Part shown: piece by piece, positions 9,310 to 17,995 of the stretch | Layout of the letters: the number at the start of each line of letters is the position of its first letter | Position numbering within the stretch: position 1 is the stretch's first letter | Source: Nitrospirales bacterium | Lineage (GTDB): Bacteria > Nitrospirota > Nitrospiria > Nitrospirales > UBA8639 | Direction: 5' to 3' | DNA length: 64,000 nucleotides | Assembly: GCA_031315865.1 (NCBI GenBank) | Contig: JALDRJ010000002.1 | Location: 3,074,001 to 3,138,000 of the forward strand | Notes under the pieces: model-generated | Database searches by the model: none | What the model saw: only the letters and a program-made list of their open reading frames with translations | Told to the model about the DNA's origin: nothing | Made by a program: the position numbers and the translations under genes

Positions 9310-9612
9310 GTGGTGGCCGATGCCATCCGGTTTGTGAGTGCGGGGACGGGTGCGGGAAGTGGCCTCTACTACGCGCGCCCCGATCATCTAGGCACACTCC
9401 AGAAAATGACGGATGGCACGAAGGCTCTCGTGTGGGATGCGGTCTACGCGCCCTTTGGGGAGATGCACAGCCTTACGGGGACAGCGTCAAACAACCAGCG
9501 GTTCCCGGGGCAGCTCTTTGATGCAGAGACCGGCTTCCACCAGAATTACTTCCGGGATTATGATCCAAGTACAGGCCGGTATGTCGAAAGTGATCCGATT
9601 GAGAGAGGTGGC
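9310..9612 (+). pseudogene. Rhs/YD-repeat core remnant
   Basis: This frame encodes only the conserved core that ends the shell of Rhs proteins: YYARPDHLGTLQKMTD, then DAVYAPFGE, and RFPGQLFDAETGFHQNYF with RDYDPSTGRYVESDPIE. A complete Rhs protein would have over a thousand residues of YD repeats before this and a variable toxin after it. Both are missing. Similarity stops at ERGGL near 9612, after which the frame runs into the zinc-operon operator and ends at 9690. A GTG with an upstream GGAG could allow translation, but I regard this as a relic of a larger Rhs element. Its local GC looks higher than in neighbours, as expected for foreign Rhs DNA. Confidence 0.75.
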
Positions 9613-9624
9613 CTTAGGAGCTTA

Positions 9625-9647
9625 TTATTGCAAGCTGTTTGCAATAA
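9625..9647. promoter_or_regulatory. Zur/Fur-type operator of the zinc operon
   Basis: A perfect inverted repeat with 9-base arms, TTATTGCAA and TTGCAATAA, separated by five bases (GCTGT). Nearly the same 23-base element occurs at 17996-18018 before the Fur-family gene. It lies 40 bases upstream of the first gene of the zinc operon and just upstream of a possible promoter (TTGACG at 9649, TACAGT at 9672, 17-base spacer). Architecture fits zinc-dependent repression by a Zur-like protein; binding is inferred. Confidence 0.75.
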
Positions 9648-9686
9648 CTTGACGCCGTCAAAGGGCTTTGCTACAGTTTTGACCCC

Positions 9687-10031
9687 ATGACCACCTTTCG
9701 ATGCCTTTTCCCGCCCCGTGTTCTTTCCGGGATTGCACTGATTACCGCTGTCTTCTGTATCAGTCTAATGCCCTTTTCTGGGGCGCTGCAAATTCATCAT
9801 GTCTTCGCGGCGGTCGATCATGATAGTCATGAGCATTCTGAATTTGATCTCTGCCAGTGGGTTCTCCATCATGCCAACGGTCTGTCGGCCTCCACTGTGC
9901 TCGACTCGGTCGCCTTACCCCTTGAATTGAGCCAGGTTGAGCGTGATCGTGATGTATCTCTGTGTTCGTATCTTGGTTCGTTCAGCCAATCTCCCCGACC
10001 CCCCCCAGTCCTTTTTTCTTTCTTTTCATAA
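9687..10031 (+). CDS. small secreted His-rich protein, first gene of zinc operon
   Basis: A 114-residue protein with an Arg-containing N-terminus and a hydrophobic signal-like segment (about residues 12-35), then a His/Asp-rich stretch including AVDHDSHEHSEFDLCQW and VLHHANG. It ends in a Pro-rich tail SPRPPPV. This layout resembles small DUF2946-like exported proteins found with metal transport genes, but I do not assign it firmly. The predicted promoter places the transcription start very near the ATG, so translation may be leaderless or begin slightly downstream. Position directly behind the Zur-like operator and ahead of an outer-membrane protein and znuACB suggests a periplasmic zinc-binding or accessory role. 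Confidence 0.65.
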   Translation: MTTFRCLFPPRVLSGIALITAVFCISLMPFSGALQIHHVFAAVDHDSHEHSEFDLCQWVLHHANGLSASTVLDSVALPLELSQVERDRDVSLCSYLGSFSQSPRPPPVLFSFFS

Positions 10032-10141
10032 TTCGTTCTTATTCGTCATCGTGTCTCGACGCATCCTCGTGAAATGGCGCTGATGTGCGCGGCATGAGCG
10101 AATCCTGTGATTTGAATGGAGTAAAGAGAAAGGAAAACTCT

Positions 10142-11773
10142 ATGGGTGGCGCGAGAAAGGCCATTGGCCGCAGGTTTCATCTATCTTCGTGTAGTTTCGT
10201 CTTCTGTCTTTTTATGTTGTTTGCGGTGTCGGTGTTGGCCGAAACCGACACAACGCGGGAAAATGCTATTCAGCAGCGTATGCCCGGGGCAAACGTCCAA
10301 AGTGCACCCAAAGACCTGAATCCTCGAACCGGCGGGATGCCGATGTCTGATCCAAGCTCCCTGTCCGAGGCATATCAAGCCAATGATGAGAGAGCAGGCC
10401 CCCCCAGATCCGAGCGGCCGTCCGCGCTTGAAGAGCGTCTGCCTGGTGTTGAGATCACGACGGATCCCAAGGACTTGACGCCGCGGACGGGTGGAATGCC
10501 GATGGAAGTACCTATTGAACTCGATCAACCATTGGACACACGGGAAGCCGCGATACTTCGACGGCAAAAGCTGTTGAATCGATTCAATCCGGCTATCGGG
10601 CTCGTGTTTGAAACGGTTTTTGGGTATACACAACGGCGTCAACGCTTTCTTGGAGGCGATGGGGAGAATGCGCTTGAAGAGGTGGGAACCCGCTTTCCAA
10701 AGAATGCGGCCGTCGCACTCAGGACGATCGAGCTTTTCGCGTCGGCCGAGGTGGATCCTTTTGCGCGCGCGTACCTGATCGCCTCCGGCCATGCCGAAGG
10801 TATTAACGCGCGAGGTACGGAAGAATTCGGAAAGGCGGCATTTGAGATCGAAGAAGCCGCGATTCAAACGACGTCCCTGCCGTTCAATCTCTCTGTCCGG
10901 GCAGGGCGGTTTTTTACCGATTGGGGCTTTCTGGGGCGTCGGCATGCTCATGACCTTCCCCAGATCGACGTGCCGCCATCCCTTGCCCAGATTTATGGGA
11001 ACGGGAACCGAACCGATGGGATCGAACTGACCTGGCTTGTCCCTGTTTCATTCTATCTGCAAGTGAACACGGGGTATGGGTATAGCTTTGGGCTTCCGGG
11101 GGAGGGGCCGCTCGCGGGTTTGCAACGTCAGGTCATTAACGGGAGTGTGATTTTTGGGTCGATCCGGACGTATGTAGACCTTGACGACGATCACAATATC
11201 GAGATTGGGTTTTCCGGTCTTTATACACCGCAGTCGAGAGTACCGGGAGCTACGGACGAAGCTCTGCTTGCCGTGAGTAACGAGGATCCTATCGATCGAC
11301 ACACGTTCAACGTGGATTTTCATTATCGCTGGTATCCCCTGGGGCGTGGATTGAGACAAAGCTTTTCCCTTCATGGAGAAATTCTGTACGATTTCGGACA
11401 GGGTCGTCGCGATATCTTTGGGAACACGGTCTCGCGTGGCGCATGGGGCGGCTATGCCTATGTGGAGTATCGCTTCAGTAAACGGTGGAGACCTGGATTC
11501 CGGTTCGACTATCATCAATTGCCGAGTGAGCCGGCTCTCGTCACCAATCCGCTTAACGGTCGAGCGGGTACGACAGTCAATTCTTCAGGAAAACGGACAG
11601 ACTCCATGACTTTTTCTCCTTACATCACGTTTTACCCAAGCGAGTTTCAGCGATTTGTGCTCCAATACAATCATTCGGATTACGGAAATACCTTTGCGCC
11701 CAATAATCAAGTGCTTTTTCAATGGCAAGTCGTAATCGGGAGTCATCAACATGGGTTTACTGAACGAAACTAG
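10142..11773 (+). CDS. putative zinc-regulated outer-membrane barrel protein
   Basis: A 543-residue exported protein. The start at ATG 10142 follows AAAGGAAA; the frame is open to 10085. A signal peptide ends near ...VSVLA-ET. Residues about 35-130 hold two copies of a motif: RMPGANVQSAPKDLNPRTGG followed by MPM, and RLPGVEITTDPKDLTPRTGG followed by MPM. The remainder alternates aromatic and polar residues in strands (for example YLQVNTGYGYSFGLP, YVEYRFSKRWRPGFRFDYHQ) and ends with a strand near the C-terminus, typical of an outer-membrane barrel. It is not a TonB-dependent receptor: no plug or TonB box is seen. Context between the His-rich protein and ZnuA suggests passage of zinc or a zinc complex across the outer membrane. 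Confidence 0.65.
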   Translation: MGGARKAIGRRFHLSSCSFVFCLFMLFAVSVLAETDTTRENAIQQRMPGANVQSAPKDLNPRTGGMPMSDPSSLSEAYQANDERAGPPRSERPSALEERLPGVEITTDPKDLTPRTGGMPMEVPIELDQPLDTREAAILRRQKLLNRFNPAIGLVFETVFGYTQRRQRFLGGDGENALEEVGTRFPKNAAVALRTIELFASAEVDPFARAYLIASGHAEGINARGTEEFGKAAFEIEEAAIQTTSLPFNLSVRAGRFFTDWGFLGRRHAHDLPQIDVPPSLAQIYGNGNRTDGIELTWLVPVSFYLQVNTGYGYSFGLPGEGPLAGLQRQVINGSVIFGSIRTYVDLDDDHNIEIGFSGLYTPQSRVPGATDEALLAVSNEDPIDRHTFNVDFHYRWYPLGRGLRQSFSLHGEILYDFGQGRRDIFGNTVSRGAWGGYAYVEYRFSKRWRPGFRFDYHQLPSEPALVTNPLNGRAGTTVNSSGKRTDSMTFSPYITFYPSEFQRFVLQYNHSDYGNTFAPNNQVLFQWQVVIGSHQHGFTERN

Positions 11774-11786
11774 GGTACGGGTCGTC

Positions 11787-12749
11787 ATGAACCTGGGGCA
11801 AGTCATGAAAGCGGCAGGAATCGGATTGCTCTTGGTCGTCAGTTTAGGCATGGCGGAACGCCCGCCCGTCGAGCAGGGTGGGCGTCTCCGTGTCGTCACG
11901 TCTATTCCTGATTTGGCCAACCTGACATCCCGCATCGGGGGCGATCTTGTGACGGTCGAAAGTCTGGCGAAGGGATTGGAAAATCCCCATGGCGTACCGA
12001 TCAAACCAAGTTTTCTTCCGAAGTTGAATCAAGCCGATGTGCTCGTGGTGATGGGATTGCAGAATGAGCATGCCTGGCTGACGGCATTAATCGATGTCGC
12101 CAGAAATCCCGTTATTCTTCCCGGAAACCCCGGGTACATCGATAGTTCGATAAAAATTTCTCCCAAACAAGTGCCTGAAGTTCTGACACGTCAAGAAGGA
12201 GATTTGCATCCTCTGGGGAACCCTCACTTTAATCTCGATCCGGTAAACGCCAAGCTGATGGCTCAGGCCATTTCCGAAGGCTTAACGCGGGTCTATCCAG
12301 CCGGTAAGCCCTATTTTGAGGACAATTTACGGCAATTTGAAGCCTCGATCGATTCGAAGATGGGGGCATGGCAAAAGCTAGCGGCTCCCCTTCGGGGCAT
12401 ACCGTTCGTGTCGTACCACCAGGACACGATTTATTTTGCTGAACGCTTTGGCTTGAAAGAAACAGGACAAATTGAAATTCGTCCCGGCATCGAGCCGACG
12501 CAGCGTCATTTAGCAGCGTTAGTCGAAAAAATGAAGCGGGAACAGGTCAAACTCGTTCTCCGGGAGCCGTACTTCAGTGATCAACTACCGAATTGGCTGG
12601 CCGAACAGACTGGCGCTCGCGTTGCCAAGTTTCTCATCATGGTCGGCGGAAGTCCTGAAGTGAAGACCTATGAAGATCTGATTGATTTCAATCTTCATTC
12701 CATATTAAAGGCGGTTCAGGGGGAGAAGGAATCTTTTCATGAGAAGTAG
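11787..12749 (+). CDS. znuA: zinc/manganese ABC substrate-binding protein ZnuA-like
   Basis: A cluster A-I metal-binding protein of about 320 residues with a signal peptide (MKAAGIGLLLVVSLGMA). The start is uncertain: ATG codons at 11751, 11787 and 11805 are in frame; 11787 is the first beyond the previous stop codon. Candidate metal ligands are the His residues in ENPHGVP, GNPHFNLDP and SYHQDT, and the family C-terminal acidic ligand is probably the Asp in TYEDLIDFNL. The long His-rich loop typical of many ZnuA proteins is absent, so metal preference (Zn or Mn) rests on the Zur-like operator and neighbours. It delivers metal from the periplasm to the ZnuB permease. Confidence 0.85.
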   Translation: MNLGQVMKAAGIGLLLVVSLGMAERPPVEQGGRLRVVTSIPDLANLTSRIGGDLVTVESLAKGLENPHGVPIKPSFLPKLNQADVLVVMGLQNEHAWLTALIDVARNPVILPGNPGYIDSSIKISPKQVPEVLTRQEGDLHPLGNPHFNLDPVNAKLMAQAISEGLTRVYPAGKPYFEDNLRQFEASIDSKMGAWQKLAAPLRGIPFVSYHQDTIYFAERFGLKETGQIEIRPGIEPTQRHLAALVEKMKREQVKLVLREPYFSDQLPNWLAEQTGARVAKFLIMVGGSPEVKTYEDLIDFNLHSILKAVQGEKESFHEK

Positions 12750-12752
12750 GCC

Positions 12753-13475
12753 ATGAACACACTGTTGTCCTTGGAACATGCGACCATCGGCTATCATGAC
12801 CGCGTGGTCCTTCGTGATGTTTCGTTTGACATTTCCCCAGGCACGTCACTGGCTCTCATTGGTTCTAATGGTTCCGGTAAAACGACTTTCCTGAAATCCT
12901 TGGCTGGCATACAACCTCTTGTACGGGGGACGCTCCACCTTGGGACACGGTCAGATGGAGGCCTTGTGCGAGTCGGGTATGTGCCCCAGCGTGGGATGGT
13001 CAATGCCCTAGTTCGATTAAAAGCCAGGGAAGTCGTAGAGATGGGAACCTATGGCCTCCTCCGGCCATGGCAAGGTCTAGGGCCAGATGAACGTGAGCGG
13101 ATTCGGCAGAGTCTTATTGCCGTAGAACTGTTGGATAGACAAGATAAGCTCTATTCTTCCCTCTCAGGAGGACAACAGCAACGGGTATTGATCGCGCGTG
13201 CTTTGGCCACGCGCCCTGATCTCTTGCTTTTGGATGAGCCTCTGGCGAGTCTTGATCAGGCGTCTGTTCAATCTATCAGGGAGGTGTTTCTGAAGCTTCA
13301 AACCGAGTTGAACGTGGCCTTAATATGGGCTGATCATGCTCTTCCAACGTTGGAAGGCATTCTGTGCGAAGCCTTGATTATCGAAGACCAACATCTCCGA
13401 AAACAGGCATTTGATGCGAGTCTCTACTCTGGCAGTCCATGTACCTTACTAAGTGGGGATTCGTTCGTTGAGTGA
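12753..13475 (+). CDS. znuC: zinc ABC transporter ATPase ZnuC-like
   Basis: A 240-residue ABC ATPase with every catalytic motif intact: Walker A GSNGSGKTT (about 37-45), Q-loop VPQRG, signature LSGGQQQRVLIARAL, Walker B LLLLDEPLASLD and switch His in ALIWADHALP. It begins 3 bases after znuA and overlaps the permease gene by about 22 bases, so the three are translationally linked. It hydrolyses ATP on the cytoplasmic side to drive metal import through ZnuB. Confidence 0.9.
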   Translation: MNTLLSLEHATIGYHDRVVLRDVSFDISPGTSLALIGSNGSGKTTFLKSLAGIQPLVRGTLHLGTRSDGGLVRVGYVPQRGMVNALVRLKAREVVEMGTYGLLRPWQGLGPDERERIRQSLIAVELLDRQDKLYSSLSGGQQQRVLIARALATRPDLLLLDEPLASLDQASVQSIREVFLKLQTELNVALIWADHALPTLEGILCEALIIEDQHLRKQAFDASLYSGSPCTLLSGDSFVE

Positions 13476-14367
13476 ACTTTTTGACATTCTGTCGCCTTCA
13501 TACGTGCTGAGGAATGCCTTGTACGGTAGTGTGATGGCCGGCATGATATTACCACTCGTGGGAAGCCTGATGTATGTTCGCCGCATGGTTTTCCTCGGGG
13601 TGATGTTGCCGGCAATTTCTGCTGCAGGGATTGCGATGGCCATTTTTTGGCATGCGACGTTTCATCTCGATACACAGCATAGTGACTTTGCTTTGGCATT
13701 GATGGGATCAACAGTCCTCACTACCGGTACGTTACTGATACTCGCGTATTTGGAACGACATGGCCATGTCGGGGTAGATGGAAGAATCGGCGTGCTCTAT
13801 GTTCTGTCCGGAGCCGCAACCGTGTTGCTTCTTGCGAGCGATCGAATACCGGAGGCCGGAGCGTTGAGCCTCTTGCAAGGACAAATCATCGCTATTTCAG
13901 ACTCTGATTTGTTGCTGTTAACGGTGTGTTTGAGTGTCATTTTGTGTATATTGTGGCTTTTCCGCAAGGAATTGTTGATGGTTTCCGTCGATCGCGACCT
14001 GGCTATTTCACTGGGCAAACGTGTGTGGGTTTGGGATATGGTGCTGTATGGGATCGTCGGGTGCACCGTTTCTTTGGGGGTTTTGATCGTCGGACCATTG
14101 GTCACGTTTGGGTTTCTGTTACTCCCGGCGATGATCGCGCTACGGATGAATGTGGGAATTTGGGTGGCTCCCCTCATCGCCGCCGCCGTGGGAATCGCGA
14201 TGGCCTTCGGTGGTTTTCTGGCTTCCTATTCGCTTGACTGGCCAACCGGTCCTACGGATATCGTACTGGGCTGTGTGATGTTGGGAGGCGTGAGTCTCAG
14301 CCAATGGACCGTACAGAAATTGAAAAAAGGGAAACATAGTGTGACAGAACCGTCAATTTCTTCATGA
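13453..14367 (+). CDS. znuB: zinc ABC transporter permease ZnuB-like
   Basis: A 304-residue ABC-3 family permease with eight or nine hydrophobic segments. GTG at 13453 is taken as start, but a TTG at 13468 preceded by GGGGA is an equally good choice. Characteristic features include MVFLGVMLPAISAAGIAMA near the N-terminus and VGPLVTFGFLLLPAMIALRM in the central part, which matches the ABC-3 core. It forms the inner-membrane channel with ZnuC. It ends one base before the tail of the convergent lipoprotein gene, so no separate terminator is visible. Confidence 0.88.
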   Translation: MGIRSLSELFDILSPSYVLRNALYGSVMAGMILPLVGSLMYVRRMVFLGVMLPAISAAGIAMAIFWHATFHLDTQHSDFALALMGSTVLTTGTLLILAYLERHGHVGVDGRIGVLYVLSGAATVLLLASDRIPEAGALSLLQGQIIAISDSDLLLLTVCLSVILCILWLFRKELLMVSVDRDLAISLGKRVWVWDMVLYGIVGCTVSLGVLIVGPLVTFGFLLLPAMIALRMNVGIWVAPLIAAAVGIAMAFGGFLASYSLDWPTGPTDIVLGCVMLGGVSLSQWTVQKLKKGKHSVTEPSISS

Positions 14368-14368
14368 T

Positions 14369-15196
14369 TCATTTCCCCCCATGGTCTTTCTGCCGTAAGC
14401 GGTCCTTTAAGCGATCCAATTCCCGATGCTGTCCTTCCAATTGCTGCTGAAGCTCTTCAATTTCCTCTTCTATCGCTCGCATATCTTTGGACTTATCGTT
14501 CGCGCGTAACGGGTCTTCCTCTGTATCAATCCCTGAAGAGGAGTCCTCACGAGTACTTCGGAATGCTTCAAGATCGATCGTGAGGGACCCAATGTCGGAA
14601 TAAAGGGGTAACGTCCCGTCTTGCGTGCTGGCATCGGTTCGTGCGACCTCGGAAGGATAAAACTGTAAAATCCAACGCTTGATGCGCGTCGGAGAAAAAC
14701 TCGCTTTCGACGAGACCTCTTTCTGTCTCATATCAGCTTGAAACTTGTCGAGACCGATGTGCGCCGAAGCGTTGGTCATGTAGAGCGTGCCGCGCGTCAG
14801 GGTCGGAGGGATCGCTTGAGGTTTTCGACGTTCAAACTCCACGTACTCTTCTGATGTCGCCTGACTCAAGGCGTCGTGAATGAACGGACCGAAAAACTCA
14901 AGGTCTTCTTCCGAAAAGACCGGGAGTACCTGCCCTTCACCACTGACGAGCGTCGCCAATAATGCTTTGTCTTCCTGAATACGCAGCCCGTGTAGTATGT
15001 CTTGTATCGATAACAAACTGATGGGAGATGGGTGGGAGGCATGATTGAAGCCTTCAGGGAACGTTTTCAGGATAATTCGGCCGCGCGAACTCTCGTGAAT
15101 CGGCGTCTCGACTTGAGGGAGAGCGAGGCAACTCGCAAGGGGCAGGGAAATGGCCAGCAAACAGATGACCTGTGAGACAAACAATTGACGATTCAT
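14369..15196 (-). CDS. lipoprotein with C-terminal coiled coil, unknown function
   Basis: A 275-residue protein, not recognised. The start at 15196 is chosen because it gives a clean signal peptide with lipobox LASC near residue 23, and GAGGAG lies 12 bases upstream; a longer frame adds a 40-residue N-terminus. The central region (about 40-200) is a globular domain without known motif. The last 45 residues, rich in Glu, Gln and Arg (EEEIEELQQQLEGQHRELDR), form a coiled coil. Anchoring to the inner leaflet of the outer membrane is likely. It converges on znuB and is not obviously part of the zinc operon. Confidence 0.6.
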   Translation of the reverse strand: MNRQLFVSQVICLLAISLPLASCLALPQVETPIHESSRGRIILKTFPEGFNHASHPSPISLLSIQDILHGLRIQEDKALLATLVSGEGQVLPVFSEEDLEFFGPFIHDALSQATSEEYVEFERRKPQAIPPTLTRGTLYMTNASAHIGLDKFQADMRQKEVSSKASFSPTRIKRWILQFYPSEVARTDASTQDGTLPLYSDIGSLTIDLEAFRSTREDSSSGIDTEEDPLRANDKSKDMRAIEEEIEELQQQLEGQHRELDRLKDRLRQKDHGGK

Positions 15197-15263
15197 ACGT
15201 GACAGGACTCCTCTGATGCCAAAGTCATTTGGGACTAATTGCGTTTTCTTTTGCATGAGCATG

Positions 15264-15563
15264 TTAGCACGTTTTTCGATGCCTGACTTCAAAGCGCGGA
15301 GGGAATACCTGCTCATGTTTACAGAGAGGACAGCGAGTAGGGCAGGTCAGGCGGTGACGGTCTCGGAAAATAAAGCCGCAATGCCGACAGGCTGCTGGAT
15401 GTACGTGAAACTGTTGGGTCTCTTGATGTTTTAGACTTTTGATGATGTGCGTGAGGTGATCTTCCACCTCCCGTTCAGAAATGCCAAGGTTACGTGCGAC
15501 ATCGTAGGATGAATGGGGAGTCTGTTGAAGAAGTGCGAGAATGCTTTGTCGAATGGTTCGCAT
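15264..15563 (-). CDS. small HTH plus zinc-ribbon transcriptional regulator
   Basis: A 99-residue protein with an N-terminal winged-helix segment (about residues 5-45; SSYDVARNLGISEREVEDHL forms the helix-turn-helix) and a C-terminal zinc ribbon with Cys pairs in AACRHCGF and TRCPLCKHE. This matches the family of short predicted regulators with HTH and Zn-ribbon (COG3357-like). It probably binds DNA; the target is unknown. It lies just upstream of the lipoprotein gene on the same strand, so they could share a transcript. Confidence 0.75.
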   Translation of the reverse strand: MRTIRQSILALLQQTPHSSYDVARNLGISEREVEDHLTHIIKSLKHQETQQFHVHPAACRHCGFIFRDRHRLTCPTRCPLCKHEQVFPPRFEVRHRKTC

Positions 15564-15977
15564 TGATCAGGCCGGTTTTCCTGCAGAAGATGGCACGGTA
15601 TTGGAATAGGATAAAAGTGCGCAAGTACTTAAACCTAGATGGACGATTCTTTCATGAGAAGATTTCTTGGTGATTATGTCTTTGTGTTGCAGATATTGTG
15701 GGTGCCAGAGGTGAGTCATGCCATATCTTGGCTGTCTGGAGGTTTTGGAATGGATAGGCAATTTTTTGTGTTGGCTATAAAATGACTGAACCATATTCAA
15801 GGTAACAATTTTCTCCTGTTACCGGGAAAATCTCTACCATTGACTCTAGAAACTAATCGGAGTAAAGATGGTTAAAGACATGTAAGCGTGAGTCTTGGTT
15901 TTCTGCCTCTTGATCCACCGTTTGACGATTGAAAGAGTGTTGATTTCTCACTGAGCAAGAGATCCTGGAGTTTTTCG
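15564..15977. other. intergenic region, no supported gene
   Basis: About 410 bases of relatively AT-rich DNA between divergent genes. One minus-strand frame of 77 codons (15567-15800) overlaps much of it but has no recognisable domain, no clear ribosome binding site and an unremarkable composition, so I do not call it. Confidence 0.4.
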
Positions 15978-16751
15978 ATGGGTTGGAAATCACAAGAACC
16001 TCCTCTCAACCTCATTCATATTCTTCCTAGTGAACGGAAAAAGCCTAAGGCTCAATTACCACACGATCAGTCTCAAAATCTACGCATTCAAGTAGGCGAT
16101 GAGCCGCTGTCGATGAGGACGGAGTCTCTTGCGCGGTTTGTCCGCTTGTGTCGAAGAATGTTCAACCTGGTCGGTGCTGGGATGAGCACGATGTGGTCCT
16201 GGTGTCGAAAGGCGTGGAAAGCTCTTTGTGGTGGAACCGTGGTATCTGGGATCGCTTTGTGGACGTTGATGAAAAACGTGTTTTACGGAGGACATCAGAT
16301 CCTCCTTCGATCAGGGCAAAGTCTTCAACTGGTCTCCGGGAAAGTGCAAGCGGTGCTTACAAGAAAAAAAGTTATGTCTTATCGCCATTTGGAAGAGTCT
16401 TCGTCGCCTATTGAAAAAACGGTGATGGATTCACCACGTCAGCTTGAACATGATGAACTCTTGCTGGAAGTCCATGCTCTTCGAGATCAATTGGCGGCTC
16501 AACGGAGTGAGCTGGCGAGAGTCAATGCGCAAATGAGTGAATTGAAGGCACTTGCCCTATCTCAGCAACAAGTGTTGCTGCACCTGGGACAGGAACTTGA
16601 ATTACTTGAATCGAAATCAGTTGGGCCAGAGAAACCCTTGCCAAAGAAGACCAAGTCGCCGCGTTCAATGAAAACCTCAAAAACTAAATCACTACCTGCT
16701 GCGTTGAAGCCTGTGGCAGAACCGTCTATTCATCTACAGTCCCCTCGATAA
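15978..16751 (+). CDS. hypothetical protein with membrane-proximal segment and coiled coil
   Basis: A 257-residue protein, not recognised. The N-terminal 40 residues are basic and polar. A moderately hydrophobic Trp/Cys-rich stretch (about 55-100; FNLVGAGMSTMWSWCRKAW and GIALWTLMKNVFYGG) may contact or cross the membrane. Residues about 150-215 are a strong heptad-like coiled coil (LLLEVHALRDQLAAQRSELA and following). The C-terminus is Lys/Ser/Pro-rich and basic. The composition fits a structural or anchoring protein, not an enzyme. Confidence 0.55.
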   Translation: MGWKSQEPPLNLIHILPSERKKPKAQLPHDQSQNLRIQVGDEPLSMRTESLARFVRLCRRMFNLVGAGMSTMWSWCRKAWKALCGGTVVSGIALWTLMKNVFYGGHQILLRSGQSLQLVSGKVQAVLTRKKVMSYRHLEESSSPIEKTVMDSPRQLEHDELLLEVHALRDQLAAQRSELARVNAQMSELKALALSQQQVLLHLGQELELLESKSVGPEKPLPKKTKSPRSMKTSKTKSLPAALKPVAEPSIHLQSPR

Positions 16752-17052
16752 GACTTCGTTCCCATCTCAGCTCATTAGCAGATACGATTCAAATCCTTTC
16801 GAATCAAAGGAATATTGCTGGCCATTGGATGAAACCCTGCATGTTCCGTTTGGTTTTCAGGTATTGTTGATGCTTTGCTGGATGTTTCTTCTCACTCCTC
16901 TTCTCATCATCGCCATGATGTTTTAAGAAGTTTCCTCATGTACTTCATAAATTTCATTGATTCTCCGAAGGATATGAAAGGCTGAGATAGGCCAATTGTC
17001 GTTCTCTGTCTTGACCATAGAAGAAACGGAGCATGGTTATAGGAGGTCAGTT
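16752..17052. other. intergenic region with a possible tiny hydrophobic frame
   Basis: About 300 bases. A frame from a TTG at 16825 to 16926 would give a 33-residue peptide ending in MLCWMFLLTPLLIIAMMF, which looks like a membrane helix. Its start codon is weak and AAGGAA lies about 12 bases upstream, so I leave it as a possibility. Nothing else is evident. Confidence 0.3.
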
Positions 17053-17802
17053 GTGAGAGAGGGGCTCTCGCGAACACGGTTTCGTGGGCAATTATTGGAC
17101 CTGATGACTCGCAAACATCATTGGGCCTGGCCGAAATTTTCTAGTGATGCTGTCAACAAAGACCAGCTTAAAGTGCATTTTCAGCAGGAATACGAAGTGT
17201 ATGTTCGAGATTTTCCGGTGTTTCTGGCGCGTATTTACGGCCACAATCCACCGGCTTCTGTTCGTGCCATGTTAGCGGAAAATATCTATGAAGAAGATAC
17301 GGGAAGACTATCGCTTGGGGTCTCGCATCCGGAACTCTTCTTAAAGATGATGAAGGGTGTTGGCTACCCACGGCAGGAATTTTCACAGATTCGACTACTG
17401 GCTGCGAGCCGACGGTACAGGAAATGGCTGGATGAGATCTCAGGATGTGGTGATTGGATCATGGGGGCAGCTGTCTTGACTATTTTCGTTGAGGGAAGCC
17501 GAAATGATCGGCGAGAAATTCGAGCGGCTTCCAAACCTCCGACCAAACAACGATTGGAAGCCCGTGTGCGGGAACATCCGTTGGTTCGCTATCATCGTGT
17601 GCCGGCACGGTTCATGGATTTAACTCGTGCCCATCTCATGGTTGAAAATGGCCATCGGCATGATGCGTATCATATGGTGGTCAATCATGCAGTGACCCGC
17701 AGGCAACAAGAAAAAGTGCTTTCGGCATTGAGAAAAACGTTACGTTTGTGGCTCCACTACCGGGAGGGCATTGCTCGGGCATGTCTGCTCAAGCAATCGT
17801 GA
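17053..17802 (+). CDS. haem-oxygenase-like diiron oxidase/oxygenase family protein
   Basis: A 249-residue all-helical protein of the TenA/PqqC/CADD-like superfamily. The start is taken at GTG 17053, which follows a perfect AGGAGG by 6 bases; the frame opens earlier at a TTG (16996) without such a site. Possible metal ligands are Glu in NIYEED, His in VSHPELF, Glu in IFVEGS, and the His/Asp/His set in GHRHDAYHMV near the C-terminus. This pattern resembles the diiron haem-oxygenase-like oxidases. Reaction and substrate are unknown. It lies 230 bases upstream of the Fur-family gene; a functional link to metal status is only suggested by position. Confidence 0.7.
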   Translation: MREGLSRTRFRGQLLDLMTRKHHWAWPKFSSDAVNKDQLKVHFQQEYEVYVRDFPVFLARIYGHNPPASVRAMLAENIYEEDTGRLSLGVSHPELFLKMMKGVGYPRQEFSQIRLLAASRRYRKWLDEISGCGDWIMGAAVLTIFVEGSRNDRREIRAASKPPTKQRLEARVREHPLVRYHRVPARFMDLTRAHLMVENGHRHDAYHMVVNHAVTRRQQEKVLSALRKTLRLWLHYREGIARACLLKQS

Positions 17803-17995
17803 ATAGGATCATCGAATTGCTCCTCCCATATTTCAATTTTCCGCCTGTTGAACTTCCCAAGACGCAAGCGATTGAGCGATCGGACTGCTTTCTGTTCGCT
17901 TCACTTCCCGAAGAATCCTTTATCATTCGACAGCTTCGAGGTCACCGTTCTTTTCAAGCAACTTCCCCTTGTTGACAGACCTGTCTTGAATTTGG

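Noticed and set aside
15567-15800. Minus-strand open frame of 77 codons
   Set aside because: No ribosome binding site, no domain, biased only by chance; overlaps a plausible promoter region.
16825-16926. Tiny frame encoding a hydrophobic 33-residue peptide
   Set aside because: TTG start, distant AAGGAA and no other evidence; listed only within the intergenic note.
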